Origin: Megaustenia siamemsis
Lineage: Eukaryota > Mollusca > Gastropoda > Stylommatophora > Ariophantidae
NCBI GenBank assembly: GCA_032433765.1
Contig: JAVIAB010000047.1
Span: 12,671,107-12,735,106, forward strand
Length of the DNA stretch: 64,000 nucleotides
Direction: 5' to 3'
Each line of letters opens with the position of its first letter. The first letter of the stretch is position 1. The translations under genes were made by a program, and so were the position numbers. Below the pieces are notes generated by a model. It was not told the DNA's origin. It saw nothing but the letters and a program-made list of their open reading frames with translations, and did not search any database. Positions 43,690 through 53,867 of the stretch are shown piece after piece.

Positions 43690-45057
43690 CTATCTATTAG
43701 GGTGTCCGGTTAGCGCAATCGATAGGCGGTTGGCTTACCACGGCAACAGCCGGGGTTCGTAATCCTGGCGAGGACACCTGGGTTTTACTAATTCCCTAAA
43801 AATTAGTAGGAGCCGCGATAGCTCAGTGGTTAGTGAACTGGACTACTACGGACAAGGGGTAGGGTTCGATCCCAACCGACGGCTCCGGGTTCACCCAGCC
43901 TTAAATGGGTACCGGATTTTTTCTGGGAAAGTAAAAGCAGCACGGGCGTAATACCGACCACATTACCCCAAAAATCATGTGCTGAAGGTCTGTAAAATAT
44001 AGGGTCACTAACACCATATTTCCCTATACGCCACTTGGCGTGACGGGGGGTACTTTTTATATCTATCTATTGACCTTTTGAGCTGTAGCCGGCCCATAGG
44101 GCATAGACCAGATACTCCTTCTCTTATCTGAATTTTTGTTCTAGCAGTTTTCAATTCTTTTAAAGATATTTTATCAAATCTCACCATTTGTCTCTGTTCT
44201 GTGCAAGCAGCTCTATCTCATTGAGGGAGCTGATTCCTGCTGTTCTTGCCTCTCTCATCAATGTTCTTCTCAGTGTCTCCCTGGGTCTTCCTCTTTTACT
44301 CTTACCTGTTGTTTCCCACATGAGGGCTTACTTTGCTATTCGGTTATTATCTCTTCTCAACACATGTCCAACATATGACCATCGTCTTTTCTTTATTACT
44401 GAAGATATTAGTGGTTGATTGGCGATTTCTCTAATTTCCTCGTTTGTTTTGAATTCGTTCCACGCTATACCAAGTATTTTCCTTAGACATTTATTTCGAA
44501 TGCGTTCAACTTTGTGTCTATGTCTCTTGTTGTTTTCCAGCTTTCACATGCATATTGTAAGGGTTGATAGTACATTTGGTTTGAATAGTTAAGTTTTGTG
44601 TTTGTGTTGATGAGTTTTGATTTCCACAACTTTTCAAGGCTTCTGAAAGACATTGCTGCTTTAGCTATTCTGATTCTAATTTCTTTGCTTGTATCCCCTT
44701 CTCGATCAATGTGACTTCCAAGATAGATAAAGTGATCGATCTCTTCCACTGGTTTGTTTTCCATGTATATTTTATCGTCTGTTGGAATTAAGCTTTTCAT
44801 GACTTTAGTCTTTTCATGATTGATCTCAAGCCCAATTTTGCTGGCTATTGATGATAGTTCATTTGTGTTTTCCTGCATCATTTTTATCTGACTGCTGATG
44901 AGAACTATGTCATCAGCAAAGTAGAGGTCCTCCAAATGGTCTCCTTGAATCCATTCGATGCCTTTATTACCAGTGCAGCATTTCTTCATTATGAAGTCCA
45001 TAACAACTCCAAATAACATGGGCGATATACATACAATACATCCTTGTTTAACCCCAG
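43690..45057 (-). mobile_element. LINE family A, longest copy, with FADD box and nested SINE
   Basis: Minus strand starts in reverse transcriptase (NTGVKQGC, stop-free run MLFGVVMDFIMKKCC), contains LYFADDIVLIS near 44,915, then TKVMKSLIPTDDKIYMENKP, FIYLGSHIDREGDTSKEIRI, WKSKLINTNTKL and, after frameshifts, GHVLRRDNN and GRPRETL. The TATC tail is split by a SINE insertion (43,699-44,057). TATTAGTATAT at 43,679-43,689 and 45,058-45,068 is the target-site duplication. The best copy here for classifying family A (endonuclease-type, RTE/CR1-like; clade not settled). Confidence 0.93.
43699..44057 (+). mobile_element. Composite: tRNA-like unit plus SINE E inside a LINE tail
   Basis: 43,701-43,785 is tRNA-like: GTGTCC/GGACAC acceptor halves, A box TAGCGCAATCG, B box GGTTCGTAATCC (one extra base). 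It is followed by TTTTACTAATTCCCTAAAAA and then a very well preserved SINE E (43,809-44,057) with perfect A and B boxes. TATATCTATCTATT flanks the whole block at 43,685-43,698 and 44,058-44,071, so both parts may have entered together; the tail's own TATC repeats make this less certain. Confidence 0.8.
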
Positions 45058-45149
45058 TATTAGTATATATACATTATTAATTATTATTTATTAGCTCTAC
45101 TGCCACTTCACATTTGTATGCATTTATTTCTTTGCATTGACCTCACTAT

Positions 45150-45385
45150 AGACCTGTCTCAGCCTCTGGACAAGAACATCCCAGGTTTGAATCTAAAACT
45201 GAATCCATGGTTTCTTCATGAATTTACCCTCCCCTGGTCTCCAGCTAGTAAGATCTAATGTTTAGCCCTCTTAGATGACGACTAAAATAAGGACGTTCTA
45301 CATGAGTTCTGGCCAATTTAAAAACCCTTGGCAATTGAAAATGAAAAAAGAGTAGGCAAAAATAGGCTGCCATAGATTTTAGAAA
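45150..45385 (+). mobile_element. SINE family G, head end
   Basis: TCAGCCTCTGGACAAGAACA, CCCAGGTTTGAATCTAAAAC (B-box region), CCTCCCCTGGTCTCCAGCTA, GTAAGATCTAATGTTTAGCC as at 25,050-25,180. Confidence 0.75.
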
Positions 45386-45399
45386 CAGTGATCTCTGCA

Positions 45400-45897
45400 A
45401 TATGTGCCATTTTGGCTCGCAAGGTTTCTGTTTTTGAGATTGTAGTTCTGCCCTATGTGCCACTTTGGCTCGCAAGGTTTCTGTTTTTGAGATTGTAGTT
45501 CTGCCCTATGTGCCACTTTGGCTCGCAAGGTTTCTGTTTTTGAGATTGTAGTTCTGCCCTATGTGCCACTTTGGCTCGCAAGGTTTCTGTTTTTGAGATT
45601 GTGGTTCTGCCCTATGTGCCACTTTGGCACGCAAGGTTTCTGTTTTTGAGATTGTGGTTCTGCCCTATGTGCCACTTTGGCACGCAAGGTTTCTGTTTTT
45701 GAGATTGTGGTTCTGCCCTATGTGCCACTTTGGCACACAAGGTTTCTGTTTTTGAGATTGTGGTTCTGCCCTATGTGCCACTTTGGCACACAAGGTTTCT
45801 GTTTTGAGATTGTGGTTCTGCCCTATGTGCCACTTTGGCACACAAGGTTTCTGTTTTTGAGATTGGTTCTGCCCTATGTGCCGTCTTTGGTCTCGAA
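45400..45897 (+). repeat. 53-bp minisatellite, about nine copies, grown in a LINE tail
   Basis: Unit contains CAAGGTTTCTGTTTTTGAGA, TTGTGGTTCTGCCCTATGTG, CCACTTTGGCACA. The array starts with TCTGCAATATGTGCCATTTT and ends with TGCCGTCTTTGGTCTCGAAA followed by GGACATTAGATAGATAG, i.e. the 3' tail of a LINE also seen at 50,905-50,960. Two subfamilies (GGCTCG first half, GGCACA second half) lie in order along the array. Confidence 0.93.
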
Positions 45898-45989
45898 AGG
45901 ACATTAGATAGATAGAAAAATAGGCTGCTTGTATAGGTCAAATTAATAGGAAAAAAAAGCTACCAAAAACATCAAAACTTTTGACACTA

Positions 45990-46310
45990 AAAGAAAATGA
46001 GAGTACCTTTGAAGTCAGAGAATATCTGCCTGTATGATGGGGGACACCTCAGCACACAGCTCCCAGTGTGAAAAATAGGAAACAAATTATATTCGCGCAA
46101 AATTCATTCCCTTTGGATTTTACATTTGTCATCATCAAAGAGGGCTTGGATCTTACACCCCACCAAAGACTAGGGAAGAATAAAGCCATGAAGAAACCAG
46201 CGATTCAAAGAGAAAATTTCCATTTCCTGGGGTGGCATTCAAACAGTTGACGTTTTCGTCCAGAGGCTGATGTTTTGCCTCTAGGTCACCCAGCCCCCTT
46301 AACAGTAATT
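45990..46310 (-). mobile_element. SINE family G, nearly full-length
   Basis: Plus reads the element from its 3' part inward in the order seen at 28,945-29,360: GTCAGAGAATATCTGCCTGT, GGGGGACACCT, TTTACATTTGTCATC, AATAAAGCCATGAAGAAACC, then CCAGAGGCTGATGTTTTGCC, TCTAGGTCACCCAGCC at the tRNA-like end. Confidence 0.75.
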
Positions 46311-46469
46311 CAAATTAGTTAACCACTTAATTTAATTACTTTCGCTGAAAAAGTAGATATATATATAGCATAAGATAAAATATTCTAGTTCATGTTCTTC
46401 TGACATAAGATAAAATATTCTACTTCATGTTTAATACTAAGTATTAATAGTTGCTTGCACAGATTTAAA

Positions 46470-46655
46470 TGGTTTGCCCATCTGGTAAGAATACTTAGCC
46501 CCATGCAAGACTCATAAGGAAGCAGAGATGAAGATGATGGGGAAGACATGGAATGATCTTAAAAGAATGGCAAGAAACAGAACAGCTTGGAAAGTGTCTG
46601 CTGAAGACATATGCTTCTTCACATGGAGCTGAAAGGTAGAAGAAGAAGAATGCAA
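46470..46655 (+). mobile_element. LINE family K, short 3' copy
   Basis: KQR-like start lost; reads SREAEMKMMGKTWNDLKRMA, RNRTAWKVSAEDICFFTWS, then GCTGAAAGGTAGAAGAAGAA. Confidence 0.82.
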
Positions 46656-46694
46656 GACACATCTCTTTTTTGTTTTTTCACAACAAATGTTCAC

Positions 46695-46853
46695 CTTTTT
46701 AATCACCCAATATTTGCTATCCGAGGACATGCCAGATGTTTCCGACTTGACAGGTAGTACTAACAAAGCTCTCCTTGAGGTGCCCAACATACAGAGCCTA
46801 ACCCAGTCTTGTCCTTCTACAGGGATGGAATCATAGGACAATGCTGGTTTTAG
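46695..46853 (-). CDS. Kinase-like gene, exon 4 seen (start of kinase fold)
   Basis: 53 codons, phase 0 to 0; acceptor TTCAACAACAG, donor GTGAAC. Encodes WVRLCMLGTSRRALLVLPVK near residues 147-166 and ends in YWVIKK, whose first Lys corresponds to the invariant ATP-contacting lysine. A full GxGxxG loop is not visible: only LGTSR stands in its place. Upstream residues YDSIPVEGQDW look like a linker. Confidence 0.82.
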
Positions 46854-47274
46854 CTGTTGTTGAACAGAATAATTAGATTGTGAGATAGAGTTGTTAATTA
46901 AGAAAACAAAATACAACATACGTAATTATGAAACAAGTGGAAAGAAGACACAAAGGATCCCATGTAGAAATATTACAATTCTGGCCCTTGAAAAAAATTT
47001 CTACAAACAAAATTTCACAGCAGTCTCTTGATAATTTATTGGATTTAACTTCTAGAATTTTTACTTAGGAAGAAAGTATTAATTGCAAACTGCAACATCT
47101 GTGCTCTAATTACAATTTTATAAAAACTAGGGGTACTTTTACTGGTCAGTTTTTCTATCCTGTACCATGAAATGAAAACATTAGCAAAAATGTGCATCCG
47201 TTGAATGCACATCTTTATTATCTGCTGGTACAAGGATATAAGTGGACATAGATGTATTATATTGCTAGTTTATG

Positions 47275-47445
47275 GCTAGTTGTGATATTTCCACCTTTTG
47301 TCCCAATCAGTCCATCTTTGGCATGGCAATCATGGGTTGTTTTTCCTCTTTGATCCTTACAAAATGTAGAACAGGTCCTGGATCAACTCTGTTGTTCCTT
47401 GATCCTCTTGTATGCAGTCAGCTAATCATCACTGATGACTTTTAG
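47275..47445 (+). mobile_element. Repeat family D, copy 7
   Basis: TATTTCCACCTTTTGTCCCA, TCCATCTTTGGCATGGCAAT, GTATGCAGTCAGCTAATCAT. Old and with deletions. Confidence 0.7.
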
Positions 47446-47589
47446 CCCAGGTATTGTGTTCTGCCCTCTGAAAATTGTACTAATGATCATTTTCAAATGA
47501 GTTCAACCACTGGCAGTTTTACAGAAACCTCGTATAAGTTAATGACCAGCTTTCTTTTTAGTAGCTTCTTTAATTTTTTGTTATTGTCA

Positions 47590-48592
47590 TTGTACAAAGT
47601 AAAGAGCCCTGTCATGCCACATGGCATATAGAGAATATGGTGTTATTGCCAATATTTTTATAAAAACATTTGGCACCTGATTTTTGGGGTGATGTGGTCA
47701 GCTAAAGTCATGAAAAGTTTAATTCCAACAAGTGACAAAATATACATGGAAAACAAACCAGTAGAAGAGATCAATCACTTTATCTATCTTGGAAGTCACA
47801 TTGATCGAGAAGGGGATACGAGCAAAGAAATTAGAATCAGAATAGCTAAAGCAGCAATGTCTTTCAGAAGCCTTGAAAAGTTGTGGAAATCAAAACTCAT
47901 TAGCACAAACACAAAACTTAGGCTATTCAAATCAAATGTACTATCAACCCTTACGTATGCGTGTGAAAGCTGGAAAACAACAAGAGATATAGAAACAAAG
48001 TTGAACGCATTCGAAAATAATGTCTAAGGAAAATACTTGGTATAGCATGGAACGAATTCAAAACAAACGAGGAAATTAGAGAAATCACCAATCAACCACT
48101 AATATCTTCAGTAATAAAGAAAAGACGATGGTCATACGTTGGACATGTGATGAGAAGAGATAATAATCGAATAGCAAAGCAAGCCCTCATATGGGAAACA
48201 ACAGGTAAAAGAAAAAGAGGAAGACCCAGGGAGACACTGAGAAGAACATTGATGAGAGAGGCAAGAGCAGCAGGAGTCGGCTCCCTCAATGAAATAGAAC
48301 TGCTTGCACAGAACAGAGACAGATGGCGAGATTTGATAAAATATCTTTAAAGAAAACTGCTAGAACAAAAATTCATATAAGAGAAGGTGTATCTTGGTCT
48401 ACGCCCTATGGGCCGGTTACGGCTCGAAAGGTCAATAGATAGATAGATAGGTCAGTATTATACCCATAGTGCTTTACTTTTCCAGAAGACTCATTTAAGG
48501 TTGGGTGAACCTGGAAGCCAATGATCAGAATCAAACTTGACCTCTTGTCATTAGTATTCCAGTTCACTAACCACTGAGCTATCACAACCCCC
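47590..48592 (-). mobile_element. SINE family E split by LINE A
   Basis: 47,590-47,701 holds the 3' half and 48,450-48,592 the tRNA-like half (minus: GATAGCTCAGTGGTTAGTGA) of one SINE E. TTATTGTCA at 47,581-47,589 and 48,593-48,601 is the SINE's own target-site duplication. Confidence 0.9.
47702..48449 (+). mobile_element. LINE family A, 5'-truncated, inside SINE E
   Basis: Frames read KVMKSLIPTSDKIYMENKPV, FIYLGSHIDREGDTSKEIRI, YACESWKTTRDIETKLNAFE, one frameshift, WSYVGHVMRRDNN, GKRKRGRPRETLRRTLMREA, ARAAGVGSLNEIELLAQNRD and a stop, then the standard 3' UTR and GATAGATAG tail. GGTCAG flanks it at 47,696-47,701 and 48,450-48,455. One frameshift only, so fairly young. Confidence 0.95.
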
Positions 48593-48779
48593 TTATTGTC
48601 AAAATGCATTAATATAAATAAAAATGACTCATATAATTAAAATAAACATGCAAAAAGGAGGCTAATTTTTAAAAATATAAACACAAGATTTTGAGTTCTG
48701 GTCCAAAATGGAGGATTGTTTTTCTTAATCTTCCCATGGAGATTGATCAGTTGTGTAACAAGGTATCCATTGTGAAGTA

Positions 48780-49575
48780 TCAATTATTACTGACACAGAA
48801 GTCTCGATTCCTAATTAGAGATATGACCATATGTCTAACATTATTTCTATAATAAAGAAAAAATGGTAGGCATATGTTGAACAATGTACTATCAACCCTT
48901 ACGTATGCGTGTGAAAAGCTGGAAAACAACAAGAGACATAGAAACAAAGTTGAACGCATTCGAAAATAAATGTCTAAGGAAAATACTTGGTATAGCATGG
49001 AACGAATTCAAAACAAACGAGGAAATTAGAGAAATTGCCTATCAACCACTAATATCTTCAGTAATCAAGAAAAGACAATGGTCATATGTTGGACATGTGA
49101 TGAGAAGAGATATTAACCGAATAGCAAAGCAAGCCCTCATGTGGGAAATAACAAGTAAGAGGAAAAGAGGAAGACCCAGAGAGACACTGAGAAGAACATT
49201 GATGGGAGAGGCAAAAGCAGCAGGAATCGGCTCCCTCAATGTAATAGAGCTGGTTGCAGCAGAACAGACACAAATGGCGAGATTTGATAAAATATCTTAA
49301 AAGAATTGAAAACTGCTAGAACAAAAATTTAGAAAAGAGAAGGTGTATCTTGGTCTACGCCCTATGGGCCGGCTACGGCTCAAAAGGTCAATAGATAGAT
49401 AGATAGATATGTTGAACATGTGATGAGAAGAGACAACAAGAGAATCAATCATAAAGTAAGCCCCAAAGAAAAAGAGGTCAACCTAGAAAACTAAGACCAC
49501 AGATGGTGCAAGCAACAACAGCAGGTATCAGTTCACATACTGAGGTTGAGAGGTTCACTCAAAAGGGACATGTAG
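48780..49575 (+). mobile_element. Older LINE related to A, split by a younger LINE A
   Basis: Around the insertion at 48,884-49,406 the outer sequence reads IISIIKKKWWAYVEHVMRRD when rejoined, then NKRINHKVSPKEKE and TTAGISSHTEVERFTQK-like residues after frameshifts: a diverged relative of the same coding region. Confidence 0.8.
48884..49406 (+). mobile_element. LINE family A, young truncated copy with 12-bp target-site duplication
   Basis: ATATGTTGAACA at 48,872-48,883 recurs exactly at 49,407-49,418. The body reads NKCLRKILGIAWNEFKTNEE, SSVIKKRQWSYVGHVMRRDI, GRPRETLRRTLMGEAKAAGI and ends in the usual 3' UTR with (GATA)n. The coding part is open for 138 codons. Confidence 0.97.
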
Positions 49576-49604
49576 AAAGATAATTCTTTCTTTTGATGAC
49601 ATTT

Positions 49605-49935
49605 ACCTGTTGACTACTAAAGGAATAGATACTCCACTTCATTATCTGCCCTTAAAAGGATGTTTAGAAGGTGTAGGTATATTGTGTTGTGGTTTATTTT
49701 TTCTTTTCTGTCCAACACATAATACTTTAGCACAATATTTTTGAGGGCCAAGTTACTTTCCTTCTTCGATTCCTACTTGCTAGGCCAGACTAGACTGGTT
49801 AGTTTAGAGGCACCGCAAAGAAAATCTGTAGGATCTGGATGGTTCTGGTTCACCGATCCTGATCCAAATCATTTGTTGCTGTCAAGTGCCTTGCCTCTAA
49901 GAGAGAGACAATGTGGGTTCTATTCAAAGTCTGAT
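49605..49935 (+). mobile_element. Repeat family D, copy 8
   Basis: TTAAAAGGATGTTTAGAAGG, TTTTCTGTCCAACACATAAT, CTTGCTAGGCCAGACTAGAC, GGATGGTTCTGGTTCACCGA. Confidence 0.82.
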
Positions 49936-49943
49936 GTTTAATA

Positions 49944-50203
49944 AAAAGTAAAAGTAAAGTACCCCGTCACGCCAAGTGGCGTATAGGGAAATATGGTGTT
50001 AGTGACCCTATATTTTACAGACCTTCAGCACATGATTTTTGGGGTAATGTGGTCGGTATTACGCCCGTGCTGCTTTACTTTCCCAGAAAAAAATCCGGTA
50101 CCCATTTAAGGCTGGGTGAACCTGGAAGCCGTCGGTTGGGATCGAACCCTACCCCTTGTCCGTGGTAGTCCAGTTCACTAACCACTGAGCTATCGCGGCT
50201 CCC
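49944..50203 (-). mobile_element. SINE family E, near-consensus, 13-bp target-site duplication
   Basis: CTGATGTTTAATA at 49,931-49,943 and 50,204-50,216. Perfect A box TAGCTCAGTGG and B box GGTTCGATCCC on minus. Very close to the copies at 35,922 and 43,809. Confidence 0.97.
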
Positions 50204-50229
50204 CTGATGTTTAATAGCAAAGATAATTC

Positions 50230-50872
50230 ATCATCATCAAGTACCGGGCCTACTGGCGTAGGTGATCATGTCTCTCCACAACTTTCGATCTCGGCAGCTA
50301 CTTATCATTTCTGTTGTTGACCTTCTGCCAAGCCATTCTCTTAAGCTGTCTGTTATTTTTTCTCTTTGCTTCCCTCTATATCTTCGTCCCTCAATTTTTC
50401 CAGTTGTTACAATATATTCCAGTTGTTCTCTTCTCATTACATGGCCAAAAAAATGATGATTGTTTCTTCCTAATATTTAAAATTAGCTCTCTTTTTGCTT
50501 TGACCTCTCTCAGAACATCTTCATTACTCTTCTTAGCTGTCCATGGTACTCTCAATATTCTTTTGTAAAACCACATTTCTACAGACTCCAGTGATTTTCT
50601 TGTCTGTTGTCCTATTGTCCATGATTTGCATCCATATGTTAAGACTGGCTCTACGTAACATTTAAGAACTCTTTTTCTTGTTTCTATTGTCAAAAATGGA
50701 TTGCATAGTATCTTCCTCATTTTTTGGAAAGCTGCTTTTGCCTGAGCCATTCTGCATCTCACCTCTTTTGTACATCTACCGTCTGAGGTTAACAAAGTTC
50801 CCAAATATTTAAATTCATTTACCTGTTTTAATATTGTTCCACTTGTCTTTATTTTGCACTGAGGTGATGTCT
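50230..50872 (-). mobile_element. LINE family B, 3' copy
   Basis: Minus strand reads VNEFKYLGTLLTSDGRCTKE, MAQAKAAFQKMRKILCNPFL, VLTYGCKSWTIGQQTRKSLE, RILRVPWTAKKSNEDVLREV, one frameshift near FFWPCNE, then KIEGRRYRGKQREKITDSLR, EWLGRRSTTEMISSCRDRKL and the (ATG)n tail. Confidence 0.93.
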
Positions 50873-50879
50873 AAAGATA

Positions 50880-50965
50880 ATTAGACATTAAAAAATCTGG
50901 AATCTCTGTATTATGTGCCATATTTGGCTTGAAAAGACAATAGATCGATAGATAGACATACCAAA
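50880..50965 (+). mobile_element. LINE 3' tail with GATA run
   Basis: TCTCTGTATTATGTGCCATA, TTTGGCTTGAAAAGACAATA then GATCGATAGATAG. It is the unexpanded form of the tail that carries the 53-bp array at 45,400-45,897. Confidence 0.75.
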
Positions 50966-51011
50966 TAATTTAGACACATCTGCAATAAAATATTTGAATT
51001 CTGATTTGTCA

Positions 51012-51290
51012 ACAATCTATCTATTGACCTTTTGAGCCATAGCCGGCCCATAGGGCATAGACCCAGATATTCTTTCTCTTATCTAAATTTTTTTCATTCT
51101 AGCAGTCTCAATCCTTGCAAAGATCTTTTATCAAATTTCACCATTTGTCTCTATTCTGTGCAAGCAACTCTATCTCATTGAGGGAGCCGATTCCTGCTGC
51201 TTTTGCCTCTCTGATCAATGTTCTTCTCAGTGTCTCTGTGGGTCAGTCTCTTTTCCTCTTACCTGTTGTTTCCCACATAAGGGCTTGACT
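51012..51290 (-). mobile_element. LINE family A, short 3' copy
   Basis: From a TCTATCTATTGACC tail through the 3' UTR into codons for GRPRETLRRTL; truncated at CCCTTATGTGGGAAAC on minus. Confidence 0.92.
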
Positions 51291-51337
51291 TATTTACACA
51301 TTCTGTATCAGGTCTACGTTTCGTCGACAACACCTAC

Positions 51338-51446
51338 CTTCATGTAGTTCATAGGTGAATCCAGAAACAGGAAATGTTCAGCAAAATTTTCCATCCAGTA
51401 TTTCATCACCATCAGACATTCATCCTGTGAGAGCTTGTTATTACTG
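51338..51446 (-). CDS. Kinase-like gene, exon 3 seen (linker)
   Basis: One base plus 36 codons, phase 2 to 0; acceptor TTATTAAATAG, donor GTAGGT. Encodes SNNKLSQDECLMVMKYWMEN, FAEHFLFLDSPMNYMK, probably helical. A second AG 22 bases inside (CTCTCACAG) would break the phase with exon 2, so the upstream site was chosen. No known domain. Confidence 0.75.
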
Positions 51447-51599
51447 CTATTTAATAACAAAGTAGGAATGAAGAAATCATTACGTTGATTTTTAAATTGT
51501 GGAAACATAATCATTATTTGGAGAATTCATTTACAACAATTAAAAATTTAATTAATAACATCTGGATTAAAATTTAGGAATGTTAATGTCATTTTCTTT

Positions 51600-52945
51600 C
51601 CTTTCTCTGCCTTTCTATGTTGAGGAGAGATATAGTTTGAGGTCTTTTGCTCTTCAGGTTGCCATGCTGCTGTTATGTTTCCAAATGTTTCTAACATTCT
51701 ATCAATCCATCTTTTTTGTGGCTGGCCCTTGGATCTGGTTATCTCACATTTATTGAAGGCTTGTTGTGTTGTGTTTTTGATATTTCTGCCTTATCATGTG
51801 GCCAAACCATTTTATTTGTTGTTTCTTTGTGTACTCTATGGCGGGAATTATTCCTAATATTTTTTATTAGTTCTTCATTTCTGATCTTATTTCTCAGTCT
51901 GTTTCCTGTCATTCATCTAACACATTTCATCTCTGTAGTGGGTATTTTTCTTATTATTTATGCATCTAAAGTCCAGGACTGGCATTGGTAGCATAACATT
52001 GGGATGAAGATTGTATTATAGTGCTCATTTTGTCTCTAGAGTTATTTCTTTGTTGGACAATAGTGGTGATAGCTGCCCAATGATTTGACAAGCTTTGTTG
52101 CATTGTGATTCTATCTCTGCTGTATGTGAATTGTCGTTTGTCACTAAACTTCCTAGGTATTTGAATTCCTCTACTTGTTTTAGTTCCATGCCTTCTATGG
52201 TTATGCTGATGTTCTGTTTCTCTTTTGTGACATTCATGACTTCTGTTTTGTTGATGTTGATTTTCATGTTGTATTTTGTTCCTGTGCTGTTGAGTCTAAG
52301 TGTTATTGTAGGTCTTCTATTTTTTCATGTATTAGTGCCTGATCGTCAGCAAATAAAAGCTTGTTGATTTCCTGTCTTTGATGTGTTGGCTAACTTGCAT
52401 ATATAGTCCATGTATATAATAAACAGTAGGGGGGGGATATACGCATCCTTGTCTTACTCATGATCTAACTTTGAAGTGGTCTGTGTAGCTTGCTGCTATT
52501 CTGACTGCAGCTGTTTTGACGTGGAGTCTTTTAATTAGGTTGGTTAGATGTTGGTTTACTCCATATGTTGTTAGTATCTCCCACAGTTGTTTTCTGTTTA
52601 CTCCTTAGAATGCTTTTTCTTGGTCAATGAAAGCTATGTACACATTTTTATTGTGTTCTGTTGTCTTTTCTGCAAGCTATTTTAAGATGAACATAGCATC
52701 AGTACATCCTCTGTGTTTTGGAACACCATTTGAGAATTGTTTAACTGTAGTTCTATTATTGGTCTCAGCCTTGTTTTCCCACAATTTTGGCAATTAACTT
52801 TCCCACATGACTGAAAAGAGATATACCTCTATATTGATTGCAGTCTCTCTTGCTATTTTTTTTTTCTCACACTGGTATAATGATAGCCTGTTGCCAGTCT
52901 TGTGGAGCTTTTTGTTGATGCCTTGCTGCATTGAATATGAAATGG
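51600..52945 (-). mobile_element. LINE family O, reverse transcriptase and C terminus (relic)
   Basis: Minus strand gives PQDWQQAIIIPV (RT motif 1), a KxLRPIIE region, HRGCTDAMF, LTKKKHSKE, LLFADDQALIHEKIEDLQ (catalytic box), then MKININKTEVMNVTKEKQNI, EEFKYLGSLVTNDNSHTAEI, and after shifts MTGNRLRNKIRNEEL and KMVWPHDKAEISK-type residues. At 1.35 kb it is the longest LINE remnant here, but it has many frameshifts. Confidence 0.85.
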
Positions 52946-53357
52946 AAAGAGATTTTTTTTTGTCCAATGATATCAGGAAAGAGATTTTTGTGTCCAATGT
53001 TATCAGGAAAGAGATTTTTGTGTCCAATGTTATCTGGAAAGAGATTTTTTTTGTCCAATGATATCAGGAAAGAGATTTTTTGTCCAATGTTATCAGGAAA
53101 GAGTTTTTGTGTCCAATGTTATCTGGAAAGAGATTTTTTTTGTCCAATGATATCAGGAAAGAGATTTTTGTGTCCAATGATATCAGGAAAGAGTTTTTGT
53201 GTCCAATGTTATCAGGAAAGAGTTTTTGTGTCCAATGTTATCTGGAAAGAGATTTTTTTTGTCCAATGATATCAGGAAAGAGATTTTTTGTCCAATGTTA
53301 TCAGGAAAGAGATTTTTTGTCCAGTTTTATCCAGAAAGATATTTTTTTGTCCAATCT
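52945..53357 (+). repeat. ~30-bp minisatellite, about 14 copies
   Basis: Units of TTATCAGGAAAGAGATTTTT then TGTCCAATG with T-run length changes. It begins exactly where LINE O ends on its 5' side and resumes beyond two inserted repeats at 53,868-53,990. Confidence 0.95.
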
Positions 53358-53582
53358 TCTTCTTCTACCTTTTTAGGTCTCAGTGGAGCATAGGTCTTCA
53401 ACTAACACTTTCCAAGTCGTTCTGTTTTTTGCCATTCTTTAAGATTATTCCATGTCTTCCCCATCATCTTCATCTCTGCTTCTATCTGTCTTCACCAAGA
53501 ATTCCTTGGTCTTCCTCTTTGTCTTTTCCCCTGGGGATTCCAAAAAAGGCCTGTTGTGTAATACTCTCCATTGGCTCCTGGT
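53358..53582 (-). mobile_element. LINE family K, 3' copy, inside the 30-bp array
   Basis: CTTCTTCTTCTACCTTTTTA to CCATTGGCTCCTGG is the complement of the family K 3' end. (AGA)n tail on minus. Confidence 0.85.
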
Positions 53583-53866
53583 AGGCAAAGGGTGAGTCGG
53601 CAACCCGGACTCCTTACGGCTTTCTCCGGCTTGCGTTATACATCTCTTAGACAGAGAGCCCTTATCTTTCCTGGATGGCGGATTTACTTTTTCTCTCTTT
53701 GACTTATCCATGTTTGTGAAGTTTTTTTCAGCTTATTTTTTTACAGTATGGGATAGCCAGTCACATGCCCAACCCTCCATTCTTGCCTCTTACGAACATA
53801 CCTTGTAGGGTACAGTGCTGCTATTCTTTACTCACCTTTCGGGCCCCGGCAGCGCAGAGGCATTTA
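53583..53866 (-). repeat. Repeat family L, copy 2, inside the 30-bp array
   Basis: Minus reads GGAGGGTTGGGCATGTGACT, GGCTATCCCATACTGTAAAA, AAATAAGCTGAAAAAAACTT; related to 27,236-27,310. The remainder (GGACTCCTTACGGCTTTCTC) is GC-rich and unassigned. Confidence 0.65.
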
Positions 53867-53867
53867 T

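Noticed and set aside
43809..43880. Functional tRNA gene
   Set aside because: It is the head of SINE family E, present in about ten copies with the same non-tRNA body; no matching cloverleaf.
45665..45907. Open frames of 76-79 codons on both strands
   Set aside because: They run through the 53-bp minisatellite; length comes from repetition, not coding.
52807..53393. Long overlapping open frames
   Set aside because: Products of the 30-bp minisatellite read in several frames.
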